A stretch of 64,000 bases of DNA from Cellvibrio polysaccharolyticus (GTDB lineage Bacteria; Pseudomonadota; Gammaproteobacteria; Pseudomonadales; Cellvibrionaceae). Below are positions 18,443 to 28,771 of this stretch, in pieces (within the stretch, counting starts at the first letter, position 1; every line of letters begins with the position of its first letter). A program made the translations under genes and the position numbers. The notes under the pieces were generated by a model. The model searched no databases and was not told the origin of the DNA. It saw only the letters and a list, made by a program, of their open reading frames with translations. The stretch spans positions 2,046,001 through 2,110,000 of the forward strand of contig NZ_PRDL01000001.1 of NCBI RefSeq assembly GCF_015182315.1, in the 5' to 3' direction.

Positions 18443-20566
18443 ATGCTGACAGATCAACTGAAACAACAGATCCAGTCCAGCTACAGCAAGTTTCTTGAAA
18501 GTAAGGGCATGAAAGCCCGTTACGGTCAAAAAATGATGATTGCTGAAATTGCCCGTACTATCGGCAACATTGAGCTGGATGACGAAAACCACCGCGTGGG
18601 CGGTGGCCATGTGTGCGTGGTAGAAGCGGGAACCGGCACCGGCAAAACGGTGGCCTATTTGCTCCCGGCTATTGCCATCGCCAAAGCCATGGGCAAAAAA
18701 CTGGTTGTCTCCACGGCCACCGTGGCCTTGCAGGAACAGATTGTTAATAAGGATCTTCCCGAACTACGCCAGCACAGCGGCTTGGCTTTTAACTTCACCC
18801 TGGCGAAAGGTCGTGGCCGTTATTTATGCCTGTCGAAACTGGACAACCTGCTCAGCGAATACGAGAGTGGGCTGAACCCCACCCGAGCCTTATACGAAGA
18901 CGAGATGCCCGGTGTCACGGCACAAAGCGTCAACTTGTATCAGTCGATGGTAGAAGCTCTGGCTTCCAATAAATGGAATGGCGAGCGCGATACCTGGCCC
19001 AAGGCGCTGGAGCAAAGCGAATGGCAGGTAATCACTACCGACCATCGCCAGTGCACCGGACGGCGCTGTTCCAATGTTTCTGTGTGCAGCTTTTTCAAAG
19101 CGCGCGACTCGCTTAACAGTGTGGATTGTATTGTCACCAACCACGACCTGGTGCTGGCCGATCTGGCCCTGGGGGGCGGCGCTATTCTGCCGGCACCGGC
19201 CGATACTATTTATGTCTTCGACGAAGGCCATCATCTGCCGCAAAAAGCGCTCTCGCATTTTGCCCACCACAGCCGCTTGTTATCGACCGGCAAATGGCTG
19301 GATCAATGCAATAAAAACCTCGGTGCCATGCTCGGGCATATCAGCGGGGCAGGGAACCTGGATCGCTTCGCCGAGCAGTTGCCCGCGGCATTGATGGATT
19401 GCAAACGGCATCTCGATTATTTATGGCCGCAGTTCGAGGCGCTGGCGCAGGAGATTTCTCTTGCCGAGCGCCAAAACCATTACCGTTTTCCGGGCGGCGC
19501 TGTGCCGTCCGGCATTCTTATGCAATGCGTTGAATTGCACCGCAGCTTTTCCCGGTTGAGCGAGCTGTTGGGGAAAATGGCCAATGAAGTGTCCGAGGCG
19601 ATGGAAGATGCGCATTGCCCGGTGCCGAAAATAGATCTTGAAAATCACTACCCGGTGATCGGCTTGTGGCAAGCCCGCGCCGAAGCCAACACCGAGTTGT
19701 GGGCCAGTTACGCCACACCGGATGCCGCCGGAAGTGTTCCCCGGGCGCGCTGGTTAACCCCGGTAGACAACGCCGGCTCGATGGATATCGAAGTCTGTTC
19801 CAGCCCCATTCTTGCCGCAAAAACGCTGGAATACGGTCTGTGGAATCATTGCTGCGGCGCGATAGTTACCTCGGCAACCCTGACCGCGTTGGGAAATTTC
19901 AATCGCTTTCAAATGCGCGCCGGTACGCCTGCCGATGGCAACTACCGGGTAGTGCCCAGCCCCTTTGATTTCTCCCGAGCGACGCTGGAAATACCGGCCT
20001 GGGCAATTGATGCCACCGCCGCCGAGGCGCATACCAAATCGCTGCTGGATAATTTACCTGACCTGATGAAAGGTGATGATGCGACCCTGGTGCTCTTTTC
20101 GTCCCGTCGGCAAATGCAGGATGTATTTGATGGTATGCCAGCCTCACTACGCGGCTACATTCAAATTCAGGGCGATCAATCCCGTCAGGAAATTCTTACC
20201 AACCACCGTAAAAAAATTGATGATGGCGAGCGCAGTATTATTTTTGGGCTGGCGAGTTTTTCCGAAGGGGTAGACTTGCCCGGCAATTATTGCCGCCACG
20301 TTATTATTGCCAAGCTGCCTTTTTCGGTACCGGATGATCCCATCGAGGCGGCCTTGTCTGAATGGGTGGAATCCCGTGGTGGCAATCCGTTTATGGAAAT
20401 TGCCGTGCCGGATGCATCGCTAAAACTGGTGCAGGCCTGCGGACGGCTACTGCGCTCCGAAAGCGACAGCGGCCGCATCACCTTGCTGGACCGTCGGCTG
20501 GTCAGCAAACGCTACGGTAAAGCGATCCTCGATTCGCTGCCGCCGTTTGCCCGGTCGATCCAGTAG
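18443..20566 (+). CDS. dinG: ATP-dependent DNA helicase DinG
   Basis: Superfamily 2, XPD-like 5'-3' helicase that unwinds R-loops and forked DNA. 707 residues from the ATG at 18443; two in-frame GTG codons just upstream are alternatives, and no strong Shine-Dalgarno sequence decides. Walker A EAGTGTGKT near residue 60; iron-sulphur cluster cysteines in the segment holding YLCLSK and CTGRRCSNVSVC; DEAH-type box VFDEGHH; helicase C motifs GLASFSEGVDLPG and QACGRLLRS. The length agrees with E. coli DinG (716). No LexA box (CTGT-N8-ACAG) was seen upstream, unlike E. coli. Confidence 0.93.
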   Translation: MLTDQLKQQIQSSYSKFLESKGMKARYGQKMMIAEIARTIGNIELDDENHRVGGGHVCVVEAGTGTGKTVAYLLPAIAIAKAMGKKLVVSTATVALQEQIVNKDLPELRQHSGLAFNFTLAKGRGRYLCLSKLDNLLSEYESGLNPTRALYEDEMPGVTAQSVNLYQSMVEALASNKWNGERDTWPKALEQSEWQVITTDHRQCTGRRCSNVSVCSFFKARDSLNSVDCIVTNHDLVLADLALGGGAILPAPADTIYVFDEGHHLPQKALSHFAHHSRLLSTGKWLDQCNKNLGAMLGHISGAGNLDRFAEQLPAALMDCKRHLDYLWPQFEALAQEISLAERQNHYRFPGGAVPSGILMQCVELHRSFSRLSELLGKMANEVSEAMEDAHCPVPKIDLENHYPVIGLWQARAEANTELWASYATPDAAGSVPRARWLTPVDNAGSMDIEVCSSPILAAKTLEYGLWNHCCGAIVTSATLTALGNFNRFQMRAGTPADGNYRVVPSPFDFSRATLEIPAWAIDATAAEAHTKSLLDNLPDLMKGDDATLVLFSSRRQMQDVFDGMPASLRGYIQIQGDQSRQEILTNHRKKIDDGERSIIFGLASFSEGVDLPGNYCRHVIIAKLPFSVPDDPIEAALSEWVESRGGNPFMEIAVPDASLKLVQACGRLLRSESDSGRITLLDRRLVSKRYGKAILDSLPPFARSIQ

Positions 20567-20681
20567 CTCCCGGTAGCGGTTGTATTTTGACTCTCCGGTC
20601 GAGAGCTACCGCTTTAATTATTCGCTGTTATTTGAAGCATGGCAGCCCCTGTTTACTACCAACTTTCGGGAGACTTTAACC

Positions 20682-21020
20682 ATGGGTCAACATATTGCCC
20701 TGGCAGAAATCCTCATGGATATTGAAAAAGAGCTGCGCGAATTGCAGTTGTGGTCTGATGAAGTGCCGTCTCCTGAGGCCTTGGCCAGTCAGCAGCCTTT
20801 TGCAGTGGACACCCTCAGCTTTCAGGAGTGGTTACAGTTTATCTTTCTGCCACGGTTTTACGCGATGATTGAAGCCAAAGCGCCCTTGCCTGCGGTGTGT
20901 GGCGTAGCGCCCATGGCAGAGCAGGTTTTTCAGGGAGTTAATCTCTATACTTCCCCATTAATTGCCCACTTGCAGCGTATTGATGTGTTGTTGACCGGTG
21001 CTGTTCAAAAAGCAGACTAA
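20682..21020 (+). CDS. yqcC: YqcC family protein
   Basis: 112 residues, cytoplasmic; E. coli YqcC has 109. Matches the DUF446/YqcC family: [18 protein letters not shown], then [17 protein letters not shown] and a C-terminal helix. The function is not established; in E. coli the gene is next to truC. The ATG at 20682 has GGGAGA eight bases upstream and matches the family start, so the longer upstream frame is discarded. It follows dinG by 115 bases. Confidence 0.85.
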   Translation: MGQHIALAEILMDIEKELRELQLWSDEVPSPEALASQQPFAVDTLSFQEWLQFIFLPRFYAMIEAKAPLPAVCGVAPMAEQVFQGVNLYTSPLIAHLQRIDVLLTGAVQKAD

Positions 21021-21088
21021 TTAATACTGTTTGGTCTACACTGATTGCTGGGGGACATTCAGCATGGAAACGGACTTGGGAGTGCCCT

Positions 21089-22396
21089 ATGGGTATGTCT
21101 ATTTGGAAGAAAGCTGCGTCTTACGATGATGTTGTTGCTGAACTTAACAGCCGTTTGCAAGATACTGCAAACGATCTCTTCGCTATTGAAAATAACACCG
21201 CTTATATCAGTTTTGATCCGCAGGGCCACATCCTCGATGTCAACGATCTTTTTCTCGGTGTGGTCAATTACACGCGGGAAGAAGTGCTGGGCAAGCACCA
21301 TCGCATCTTCTGCGATCAGTCGCTGATTCAAACGGCAGAGTATAAAAAGTTCTGGGACGATCTTTCCTCGGGCAAAGGCTTTAGCGGAATTTTCGAGCGC
21401 CTGCGACACGATGGCAGCGTGGTTTTTTTGTCCGCCAATTATTTCCCTGTCCGCAACAACAGCAACCGGGTAGTAAAAATCATCAAAATCGCCCGGGATG
21501 TCACTGAATCCCAACTGGCACTCAAAACCAAAAACTCGGTACTTGAAGCGCTGGACAAATCGCTGGCGGTTATCGAATTTACGCCCGGTGGCGACATCCT
21601 GTCAGCCAACGATAATTTTTTGGTCACTATGGGCTACTCGCCAGCACAAATTGCCGGGCAGCATCACCGGATATTTTGTGAACCCGATTTTTACCGTGAT
21701 CAGCCGGATTTTTGGGCGCGGCTGCAAAGCGGCGAACATTTCTCCGGGCGCTTTAAACGAAAAAATAGCAGTGGCGGCACCGTGTGGCTGGAGGCCACCT
21801 ATAACCCGATTTTTGATGAAAAAGGCAAGGTTTGTAAGGTCGTTAAATTTGCGTCGGATATTTCCGAACGGGTAAATACCGCTATCACCGCCGTGCACAT
21901 GGCGGCCAGCACCTCGGAACAGACCTCGCAAATAACCACCAACGCGGTGGCTGTACTTAATGAAGCGATTCAAACGTCCCACCATATTGCCGACCAGGTT
22001 AAGGAAGCTTCTGCCATCGGTGCTGATTTGATCTCGCAGTCAGGCAATATCAATGAAATTGTCACCACCATTCGCAGCATCGCCGAGCAAACCAATTTGC
22101 TGGCGTTAAACGCGGCAATTGAGGCGGCAAGAGCGGGTGAGTCGGGGCGGGGGTTTTCGGTCGTTGCCGATGAGGTAAGAAAGCTTGCCGCTGATACCGC
22201 AAGAGCAACCGCAGAAATTACCAAAGTGGTGCAAAGTAATACCGCATTGATTAATCAGATTGATGCAAAGCTCAACGCGATTACCGGTATCGCGCTGCAT
22301 GGCGAAGACAGCATTGGCGAAGTGGCTCATGGCCTGGCAGATGTTCGCAATGGCGTTAATCAATTTGTCAGAATGGTTGAGGTGATGAAGCCCTGA
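21089..22396 (+). CDS. Soluble methyl-accepting chemotaxis protein with two PAS domains (BdlA/Aer-like)
   Basis: 435 residues with no transmembrane helix, so a cytoplasmic chemoreceptor. Two PAS domains lie at about 30-140 and 155-265 and look like an internal duplication: both carry the matching core HHRIFC (residues about 70 and 193). A short linker follows, then the MCP signalling domain with the hairpin tip [32 protein letters not shown]. The order and size match Pseudomonas BdlA, a biofilm dispersal sensor; redox or ligand sensing via PAS is inference. Start ATG with GGGAG six bases upstream. It ends at a strong bidirectional terminator. Confidence 0.9.
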   Translation: MGMSIWKKAASYDDVVAELNSRLQDTANDLFAIENNTAYISFDPQGHILDVNDLFLGVVNYTREEVLGKHHRIFCDQSLIQTAEYKKFWDDLSSGKGFSGIFERLRHDGSVVFLSANYFPVRNNSNRVVKIIKIARDVTESQLALKTKNSVLEALDKSLAVIEFTPGGDILSANDNFLVTMGYSPAQIAGQHHRIFCEPDFYRDQPDFWARLQSGEHFSGRFKRKNSSGGTVWLEATYNPIFDEKGKVCKVVKFASDISERVNTAITAVHMAASTSEQTSQITTNAVAVLNEAIQTSHHIADQVKEASAIGADLISQSGNINEIVTTIRSIAEQTNLLALNAAIEAARAGESGRGFSVVADEVRKLAADTARATAEITKVVQSNTALINQIDAKLNAITGIALHGEDSIGEVAHGLADVRNGVNQFVRMVEVMKP

Positions 22397-22483
22397 TGTT
22401 GCGCGTTGTTGCTGTTTGATAAAATTTATGTGGCAGCGTCAGCAATAAGTGTCAGGTGATTTTTTAATGATTTCCGCACCAAT

Positions 22484-22518
22484 AAAAACGCCAGTCAGTA
22501 ATACTGACTGGCGTTTTT
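22484..22518. terminator. Bidirectional terminator between MCP gene and argS
   Basis: Seventeen-base perfect arms around a single central A, with A-run and T-run ends. It serves the convergent genes on both sides. Confidence 0.93.
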
Positions 22519-22538
22519 ATTTGAAGCAAAAAATATAA

Positions 22539-24278
22539 TTACATTTTTTCCATCACTTCAATGCCCAGCAAATCCAGGCCTTGTTGCAAGGTGCGAGCGA
22601 CCAGATGACACAAGCGCAAGCGGCTGTTACGAAGCTCCGGGCTGACATCGGATTTCAAAATAGGGCAGGCTTCATAGAAACTCATGTACAAACTGGCAAC
22701 ATCGTACAAATAAGTGCAGAGCAAATGCGGCAAGGCTTCCCGCGCAACCTGATCCAGCGTTTCACCAAATTGCAGTAAACGAATCGCCAGCACTTTTTCC
22801 TGAAGTGTGCCAATGCTGATATCGCCGCTCAGGCTTGCCGGGTCAATTTCTGCTTTACGGAAAATACTTTGTACGCGGGTGTAAGCGTATTGCAGATAGG
22901 GTGCTGTGTTGCCTTCAAAACTGAGCATGCTGTCCCAGTTGAATAAGTAATCGTTGGTGCGGGTTTTACTCAAGTCGGCGTATTTAACCGCACCAATACC
23001 CACTTTGCGGGCGATGGCTTTAATTTCTTCGGCGCCCAGCTCGCTATTTTTTTCACTGACCACTGCGGTGGCACGTTCAATAGCTTCTTCCAGCAGTTCT
23101 GCCAGTTTTACCGTACCGCCGGTGCGGGTTTTGAACGGCTTGCCGTCGGAGCCCATCATGGTGCCAAACGCCAGGTGTTCCAGGCTGACAGTGTTGTCCA
23201 CATAACCGGCTTTGCGGGCAATGGTGAAAACCTGCTGCATGTGCAGCGACTGGCGCGCATCAATAAAATACATAATGCGATTGGCCTTGAGAGCCTCTAC
23301 ACGGTATTTCAGTGCCGCAAGGTCGGTGGTGGCATACAAAAAGCCGCCGCCCTGTTTGCGAATAATAACCGGAGACGGGTTGCCTTCCTTGTCGGCCAGT
23401 TCCTGCAGAAAAACAACCTGCGCACCGTCGTTTTCAGCGGCGAGATTTTTTTGCTGCAAATCAGTTACCAGCGGTGCCAGTTCCTCGTTGTAAAAACTTT
23501 CGCCGCGCACATCGTCATCGGTCAGGGTGACGTTGAGTTGCTGGTAAATTTCGCTGCTATGGTGCAGTGACACTTCCTTGAACTGCTGCCAGAGCGCCAG
23601 AATAGCCGGGTCACCGGATTGCAGGCGTACCACATAGTTACGTGCCTTATCGGCAAAGGCTGCATCGTCATCAAAGTGTTTTTTGGCTTGCTGGTAAAAC
23701 ACTTCAAGATCTTTCAAAGCCATGCCGGCTTCGCGGTCGGCACCGAGTTGTTCTTCCAGCTCGGCAATCAGCATGCCGAATTGGGTGCCCCAGTCGCCCA
23801 CGTGATTCTGGCGAATAACGCGGTTGCCCTGATGCTCAAGCAGGCGCGCCAGTGCATCACCAATGATGGTAGAGCGCAGGTGTCCTACGTGCATTTCCTT
23901 GGCGAGGTTGGGGCCGGAATAATCAATCACCACCGTTTGCGGTTGAGCAGCCGTTGCCAGCCCCATGCGATCATCGCGCTCTGCCACGGCTACCTGCTGG
24001 CCAAGCCAGTCGGGGTCGAGGTCGATGTTAATAAAACCCGGGCCGGCTATTTCAATTTTTTCCGCAATACCTTGCAGGTCGAGTTGCTCAACAATACGTG
24101 CCGCCAGCTCGCGCGGATTGGTGCCCAGCGCTTTGGCTGCACCCATGGCGCCATTCGCCTGATAGTCGCCAAAACCGGCTTTTTTGCCCGGTGCAATCAG
24201 CGCCGGCAGATGATCAGGAACGCCACAGGCATGCATGGCTTTAAGTACACGTTCGTTGAGTAATTCGCGAATATTCAT
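22539..24278 (-). CDS. argS: Arginyl-tRNA synthetase
   Basis: Class I synthetase charging tRNA-Arg. 579 residues (E. coli 577) from the ATG at 24278, chosen because the family starts MNIRELL; an upstream in-frame codon would add 32 residues. N-terminal additional domain, HIGH box as [12 protein letters not shown] near residue 125, catalytic Rossmann fold, and C-terminal DALR anticodon-binding helices ending GIEVMEKM. The upstream sequence lacks a purine-rich ribosome site. It shares a 144-base divergent intergenic region with the enoyl-CoA hydratase gene. Confidence 0.96.
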   Translation of the reverse strand: MNIRELLNERVLKAMHACGVPDHLPALIAPGKKAGFGDYQANGAMGAAKALGTNPRELAARIVEQLDLQGIAEKIEIAGPGFINIDLDPDWLGQQVAVAERDDRMGLATAAQPQTVVIDYSGPNLAKEMHVGHLRSTIIGDALARLLEHQGNRVIRQNHVGDWGTQFGMLIAELEEQLGADREAGMALKDLEVFYQQAKKHFDDDAAFADKARNYVVRLQSGDPAILALWQQFKEVSLHHSSEIYQQLNVTLTDDDVRGESFYNEELAPLVTDLQQKNLAAENDGAQVVFLQELADKEGNPSPVIIRKQGGGFLYATTDLAALKYRVEALKANRIMYFIDARQSLHMQQVFTIARKAGYVDNTVSLEHLAFGTMMGSDGKPFKTRTGGTVKLAELLEEAIERATAVVSEKNSELGAEEIKAIARKVGIGAVKYADLSKTRTNDYLFNWDSMLSFEGNTAPYLQYAYTRVQSIFRKAEIDPASLSGDISIGTLQEKVLAIRLLQFGETLDQVAREALPHLLCTYLYDVASLYMSFYEACPILKSDVSPELRNSRLRLCHLVARTLQQGLDLLGIEVMEKM

Positions 24279-24422
24279 AGGAAACAACATCGGGTCAGAA
24301 AAGAAAGTTGCTGATTGTACCTGTGGCAGGCTTTGGCTGCCAGATTTGACTGGATTACCGGCGATATCCAGCACCCTCCGGTTGCCTGGCTATACTTTCG
24401 TGAATCATACGGAGGTTGGGTT

Positions 24423-25223
24423 ATGCATCCCTTTTTAAAAGATTTTCAGGTCAGCAGTGAGCGCATCGCGGTGTCACTGAAGGGCGGTGTTTTGCAATTG
24501 GTCTTGAATCGGCCCGAGCGCCGAAATGCGCTGTCGCTGGATATGTACAGCTGTTTGGCGGATGCCCTGATTCATGCGAAAAACAGCAGTGATGTGCGCG
24601 TGATTGTGCTGCGCAGCGAGGGCGATACCTTCACCAGTGGTAATGATCTGAAAGATTTTATGAATGAACCGGAAATTCATGAAGCGCATCCGGTGGTGCG
24701 GTTTATGCGAGCGCTGGCCCACAGCGAACAACCGGTGGTGGCTCTGGTGCAGGGCGCTGCAGTAGGTATAGGCGCAACCATGTTATTGCACTGCGATCTG
24801 GTATACCTCGCCGACGATGCCTGGCTGCAATTACCGTTTATTGATCTGGGGCTATCGCCCGAATATGCATCCAGTTATCTATTGCCGCGATTTTTAGGGC
24901 ATGTGCGCGCCGCCGAATTGTTGTTGTTTGGTGAGCGCATCAGTGCCGAAGAAGCCGAGCATTGGGGCATCGTCAATGCCGTCTGGCCTGGGTCAAAACT
25001 GCTGGCTTCGGGCCTTGAAAAAGCCGCCCGGTTGGCGGCCAAGCCACCCAAAGCACTGGCGCGCAGTAAAGCTTTGCTGAAACTGAGCCAGAACAACGGT
25101 GTTGATCTGGCTATCGCCGCCGAATTTATGGGCTTTGCCGAAGGGCTGCAGTCGGCAGAATGTCGTGAAGCGATCAGCGCTTTTTTTGAAAAACGCGCGC
25201 CCGATTTTTCCAACGCTTCCTGA
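24423..25223 (+). CDS. Enoyl-CoA hydratase/isomerase family protein
   Basis: Crotonase-fold enzyme of fatty acyl-CoA metabolism, 266 residues. NRPERRNALSLDMY at 30-43, the first oxyanion-hole segment GDTFTSGNDLKDF, and the second one QGAAVGIGATMLLHCD. The residues usually acting as paired catalytic Glu in hydratases are not both evident: the second position falls in DLGLSPEYASS, which suits isomerases. So a delta3,delta2-enoyl-CoA isomerase is as likely as a hydratase. Strong GGAGG seven bases before the ATG. The dienoyl-CoA reductase-like gene follows after 22 bases, supporting a two-gene unit for unsaturated fatty acids. Confidence 0.85.
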   Translation: MHPFLKDFQVSSERIAVSLKGGVLQLVLNRPERRNALSLDMYSCLADALIHAKNSSDVRVIVLRSEGDTFTSGNDLKDFMNEPEIHEAHPVVRFMRALAHSEQPVVALVQGAAVGIGATMLLHCDLVYLADDAWLQLPFIDLGLSPEYASSYLLPRFLGHVRAAELLLFGERISAEEAEHWGIVNAVWPGSKLLASGLEKAARLAAKPPKALARSKALLKLSQNNGVDLAIAAEFMGFAEGLQSAECREAISAFFEKRAPDFSNAS

Positions 25224-25245
25224 GCCAACCTTAAAGGAGGATTTC

Positions 25246-26082
25246 ATGGCTGAACTGAATTTTGCTGAAAAACGGGTGCTGGTTGTCGGCGGCACCAGCG
25301 GTATCAACCGGGGGATCGCCGAAGCGTTCGCCCGCGAAGGTGCCCGTGTGGCGGTGGTCAGCCGCAAGCAAGCAAAAGTGGACGATACCCTGGCGGCTTT
25401 GCGTAAAGCCGGAGCTTCGGCGGTTCACGGCTTTGCGGCCGATGTGCGCGATGCCGCCGCACTGGCCGAGGGCGTTGCAGAGCTTCATAAACTCTGGGGT
25501 GAGCTGGATGTGGTGGTGTCAGGCGCTGCCGGTAATTTTCCGGCGCTGGCCAGCACCATGTCTGCCAATGCGTTCAAATCGGTTATTGATATTGATTTGC
25601 TGGGTACTTTTCATGTGATGAAAGCGGTTTATCCCTTTTTGAAAAAGCCGGGCGCGTCGATTATTAATATATCGGCGCCGCAGGCCGTATTGCCGATGCT
25701 GGCTCAATCCCATGTGAGCGCTGCCAAAGCCGGTGTCGATATGATTACCCGCTCGCTGGCGGTGGAGTGGGGCGGGGAGGGCATTCGTCTTAATTCGATT
25801 ATCCCGGGCCCGATTGATGGCACTGAAGGCATGGCGCGGCTGGCGCCCGGCGACCATTTACGCAAGGCGGTGGTTGATTCTGTGCCGTTGGGCAGAATGG
25901 GGTCACCGCAAGATATCGCCAATGCCTGTCTTTTTCTGGCGTCGGACCTGGCGGCCTATATCACCGGTGCAATACTGCCCGTCGATGGCGGTTGGGTGCA
26001 GGGCGGTGTTGCTGTAGTGGGCTCGACGCTGGGCGATGTCATTGAGAAAAGTCAGCGCGATAGCGCGTCTATTTCAGATTGA
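25246..26082 (+). CDS. SDR-family oxidoreductase, 2,4-dienoyl-CoA reductase-like
   Basis: NADPH-type short-chain dehydrogenase, 278 residues. Cofactor motif GGTSGINRG (15-23) and acidic DV at 66-67. The usual Y-x3-K is missing its Tyr: Lys161 is present in SHVSAAKAG, but Val157 stands at the Tyr position and His156 just before it. The same replacement, and the motif AVEWG...NS..PGPI.GTEG, is seen in peroxisomal 2,4-dienoyl-CoA reductase (DECR2), so that activity is proposed. The AAAGGAGG ribosome site sits five bases before the ATG. Paired with the upstream crotonase gene, this suggests auxiliary beta-oxidation of unsaturated acids. Confidence 0.85.
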   Translation: MAELNFAEKRVLVVGGTSGINRGIAEAFAREGARVAVVSRKQAKVDDTLAALRKAGASAVHGFAADVRDAAALAEGVAELHKLWGELDVVVSGAAGNFPALASTMSANAFKSVIDIDLLGTFHVMKAVYPFLKKPGASIINISAPQAVLPMLAQSHVSAAKAGVDMITRSLAVEWGGEGIRLNSIIPGPIDGTEGMARLAPGDHLRKAVVDSVPLGRMGSPQDIANACLFLASDLAAYITGAILPVDGGWVQGGVAVVGSTLGDVIEKSQRDSASISD

Positions 26083-26160
26083 TGGCTCTGATGGGACTTT
26101 TTGGTTTGGGGTGTTAACGAGGTGCAGGCTGTTAAAAAGCCTCAAGCCATTGCAGGGCAA

Positions 26161-26271
26161 GTTCGTCATCAGGACGCTTGTTCCAAAACTGTCGAGTCAG
26201 GGACGACTCGTCAGAGCTACAGGGAATGTATCCATGCGTTTTTGGAGCAAGCGTCCTGATGTCTGACGAAC
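26161..26271. repeat. Large intergenic inverted repeat (dumbbell) between SDR gene and argF
   Basis: Left arm 26161-26188 pairs with right arm 26240-26271: 8 outer bases, a 4-base bulge on the right, then 20 bases with one mismatch. The enclosed 51 bases hold a second hairpin, CGAGTC (26193-26198) with GACTCG (26205-26210). No T-run follows, so it is not an ordinary terminator. It resembles the dispersed intergenic repeats containing CAGGGA seen in marine gammaproteobacteria. Confidence 0.8.
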
Positions 26272-26280
26272 AAGTGGCAC

Positions 26281-27198
26281 TTAATGCGTCAGCAAAAATT
26301 CAACCAGGGCTTTCTGGGCGTGCAAGCGGTTTTCCGCTTCTTCCCAGACAATAGCCTCCGGGTTATCCAGCAGCTCTGCACTGACTTCCTTGCCGCGATA
26401 GGCTGGCAGGCAATGCATAAACAGCGCGCCCTTGTTGGCGTGGCTCATCAGTTCACTGTTAACCTGATACGCACCAAATACTTGTTCACGCTCTTTCTTC
26501 TGGTCTTCCTGGCCCATTGACGCCCAGGTATCGGTTACCACCAGGTCAGCACCGGCAACCGCATCGCGGGGGTTGGCACTGAGTTTTATACGGTGACGAT
26601 AATTTTCAACATGCTCTGCCCGTGGTGTAAAACCTTTCGGGCAGGCGATGCGCAATTCAAAGTTGCACAATTCGGCGGCCTGAATATAGGTTTGACACAT
26701 ATTGTTGCCATCACCCACCCACGCAACCACTTTGCCGTCCAGCGAACCGCGCTGCTCAACAAATGTCTGGATATCGGCCAGCAATTGGCAGGGATGATAG
26801 TCATCGGTGAGGCCGTTGATGACCGGCACGATAGAATTATCGGCAAAGCGCTGGATGGTGGAATGCGCGAAGGTACGAATCATGACGATATCGACCATGC
26901 GGGAAATGCAGCGCGCAGAATCTTCGATGGTTTCGCCACGGCCCAGTTGGGAATCCTTGTTGGACAGAAAAATAGCGTGTCCACCGGCTTGAGCCATACC
27001 TGACTCAAAGGAAATCCGCGTACGGGTAGAGGATTTCTCAAAGATCATGCCGAGCACTTTATTTTTCAGTAGCTCGGTAGACTGTCCTTTGCGTTGCAAA
27101 GACTTGAGTTCGATCGCACGCTGGATGATCTGATGCAGTTCATCGCGTGATACGTCGTTAAGCGTTAAAAAGTGTCTCGGTGCCTTTGGGGGTACCAT
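26281..27198 (-). CDS. argF: Ornithine carbamoyltransferase
   Basis: Forms citrulline from ornithine and carbamoyl phosphate in arginine synthesis. 305 residues. Carbamoyl-phosphate loop [12 protein letters not shown] (about 54-65), [11 protein letters not shown], ornithine-binding DTWASMGQE, and the cysteine signature [10 protein letters not shown]. The ATG at 27198 is preceded on its strand by argD, 89 bases away, so the two are likely co-transcribed. No convincing ARG box was seen upstream of either gene. Confidence 0.95.
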   Translation of the reverse strand: MVPPKAPRHFLTLNDVSRDELHQIIQRAIELKSLQRKGQSTELLKNKVLGMIFEKSSTRTRISFESGMAQAGGHAIFLSNKDSQLGRGETIEDSARCISRMVDIVMIRTFAHSTIQRFADNSIVPVINGLTDDYHPCQLLADIQTFVEQRGSLDGKVVAWVGDGNNMCQTYIQAAELCNFELRIACPKGFTPRAEHVENYRHRIKLSANPRDAVAGADLVVTDTWASMGQEDQKKEREQVFGAYQVNSELMSHANKGALFMHCLPAYRGKEVSAELLDNPEAIVWEEAENRLHAQKALVEFLLTH

Positions 27199-27287
27199 AA
27201 TTGCCTACTCTTCTACAGGATCTGCCGTCCATCGGGCACGGACAGACCCTTCATTACAGTGCGGGATGAAGACCTCCCGCACCTTGT

Positions 27288-28451
27288 TTAAAACTCCGTC
27301 ACCAGTTCGACCACTTTCGTGATCAGCTCCTCGACTTCTTCATCGGTTAAAATAAAGGTCGGCAGCAAGCGAACAACATTGCCGGAAGTTACGTTAATTA
27401 AAATGCCTTTACTGCGTCCTTTTTCAACAAGGTCAGCACAAGGCGCGTTCAGTTCGATGCCCAGCAGCAAGCCGCAGCCACGTACATCGACCACTTTGCT
27501 GTTGCCGGCAAATGCGGTTTTAAAAGCAGATAATAATTTCTCGCCCAGCGCTTTTACGCGCGCGGCGTAATTGCCTTCGATCAGGGTTTCCATCACGGCA
27601 ATACTGGCGCTACAGGCCAGCGGATTACCGCCAAAGGTGGTGCCGTGGTTGCCCGGCTGCAGTACTTCGGAAGCCTTGCCCCGCGCCAAACAGGCACCAA
27701 TAGGTACACCGTTGCCCAGACCCTTGGCCGTAGTGACCACATCCGGTTTGATGTTGTTGTTCTGATAGGCGAAGTAAGCGCCGGTACGGCAGTTGCCCGT
27801 CTGGATCTCGTCCAGCATCAGCAGCCACTCATTCCGGTCACACAGATCACGTAATTGATTGAGGTAATCTGCCGCAGGAATACGAATACCGCCTTCGCCC
27901 TGAATCGGCTCGACCAGAATCGCCACAATATTGGCGTGTTCGCTGGCGGCTGCTTTTATCGCGTCCACGTCGTCATAGGGCACTCTTACAAAACCTTCAA
28001 CCAGCGGCTCAAAGCCGATTTGTACCTTGGCGTTGCCGGTTGCACTCAATGTCGCCAGGGTCCGGCCGTGAAAGCTGCCTGACATAACAATGATGGTGGG
28101 ATTTTTTACGCCTTTATCGTTGCCGTATTTACGGGCAATTTTAATCGCGGCTTCGTTGGCCTCGGCGCCGGAATTGGAGAAAAACACTCTGTCCATACCG
28201 GACTGGTCAATCAGCAAATCGGCGAGGTGTTGTTGCTGGGGAATGTTGTACAGGTTGGACACGTGCAGCAAGGTCGCTGCCTGTTCGCTGATCGCGGCGG
28301 TAATAGCCGGGTGCGAGTAACCCAGACCACAGACGGCGATACCGGCAATGGCATCCAGATAGCTGTTGCCGTTTTGATCCCACACACGGCTGCCTTCGCC
28401 TCTCACCAAAGTGAGCGATCTGCTGCCGTACGTGTTCATCAATGTGGTCAT
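27288..28451 (-). CDS. argD: Acetylornithine aminotransferase
   Basis: PLP enzyme that converts N-acetylglutamate semialdehyde to N-acetylornithine; it often also serves succinyldiaminopimelate. 387 residues. Class III aminotransferase motifs: GLGYSHPAI, NSGAEANEAAIK, MLDEIQTGNCRTG and the PLP-binding Lys in TTAKGLGNGVPIG. The ATG at 28451 has GGAGA upstream and fits the family; a further upstream frame adds nine residues and a later Met is also possible. First gene of the argD-argF unit. Confidence 0.94.
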   Translation of the reverse strand: MTTLMNTYGSRSLTLVRGEGSRVWDQNGNSYLDAIAGIAVCGLGYSHPAITAAISEQAATLLHVSNLYNIPQQQHLADLLIDQSGMDRVFFSNSGAEANEAAIKIARKYGNDKGVKNPTIIVMSGSFHGRTLATLSATGNAKVQIGFEPLVEGFVRVPYDDVDAIKAAASEHANIVAILVEPIQGEGGIRIPAADYLNQLRDLCDRNEWLLMLDEIQTGNCRTGAYFAYQNNNIKPDVVTTAKGLGNGVPIGACLARGKASEVLQPGNHGTTFGGNPLACSASIAVMETLIEGNYAARVKALGEKLLSAFKTAFAGNSKVVDVRGCGLLLGIELNAPCADLVEKGRSKGILINVTSGNVVRLLPTFILTDEEVEELITKVVELVTEF

Positions 28452-28771
28452 GACAATCTCCAAAAACAAAACCGCCAAAGCCTGTGTGAAAACAGACCGT
28501 CAACTCTTGGGAGGCGGGGATAAACCAGAGAGTTCGATTAACAGCATGCTGTAAAAACTGCTGTTGTTGAAAGCTGAGATGTCAATAGTATAAGTAAATG
28601 CGCGGCTTGGCAAATGGCGCCAAAAAGCGCGCAGTTGCTGGCTATGGCGGTAGTTTAAGGTCGCCGATATTGTGACATTTGTGTGACGTGAGGCTAAACT
28701 CAGCTACACCCGGCGGCTGCCGGAGAGAATTTCCCCGGCAGGATGCCGCTCCACTTCATCAAGGAAGAACG
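28452..28771. other. Divergent promoter region between argD and the Lig E gene
   Basis: 320 bases with no gene. The notable element is the perfect 12-base palindrome ACAGCATGCTGT at 28541-28552, about 90 bases upstream of argD, a candidate operator. A TTGACA-like -35 occurs on the - strand near 28580, but no well-spaced -10 follows. Confidence 0.4.
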
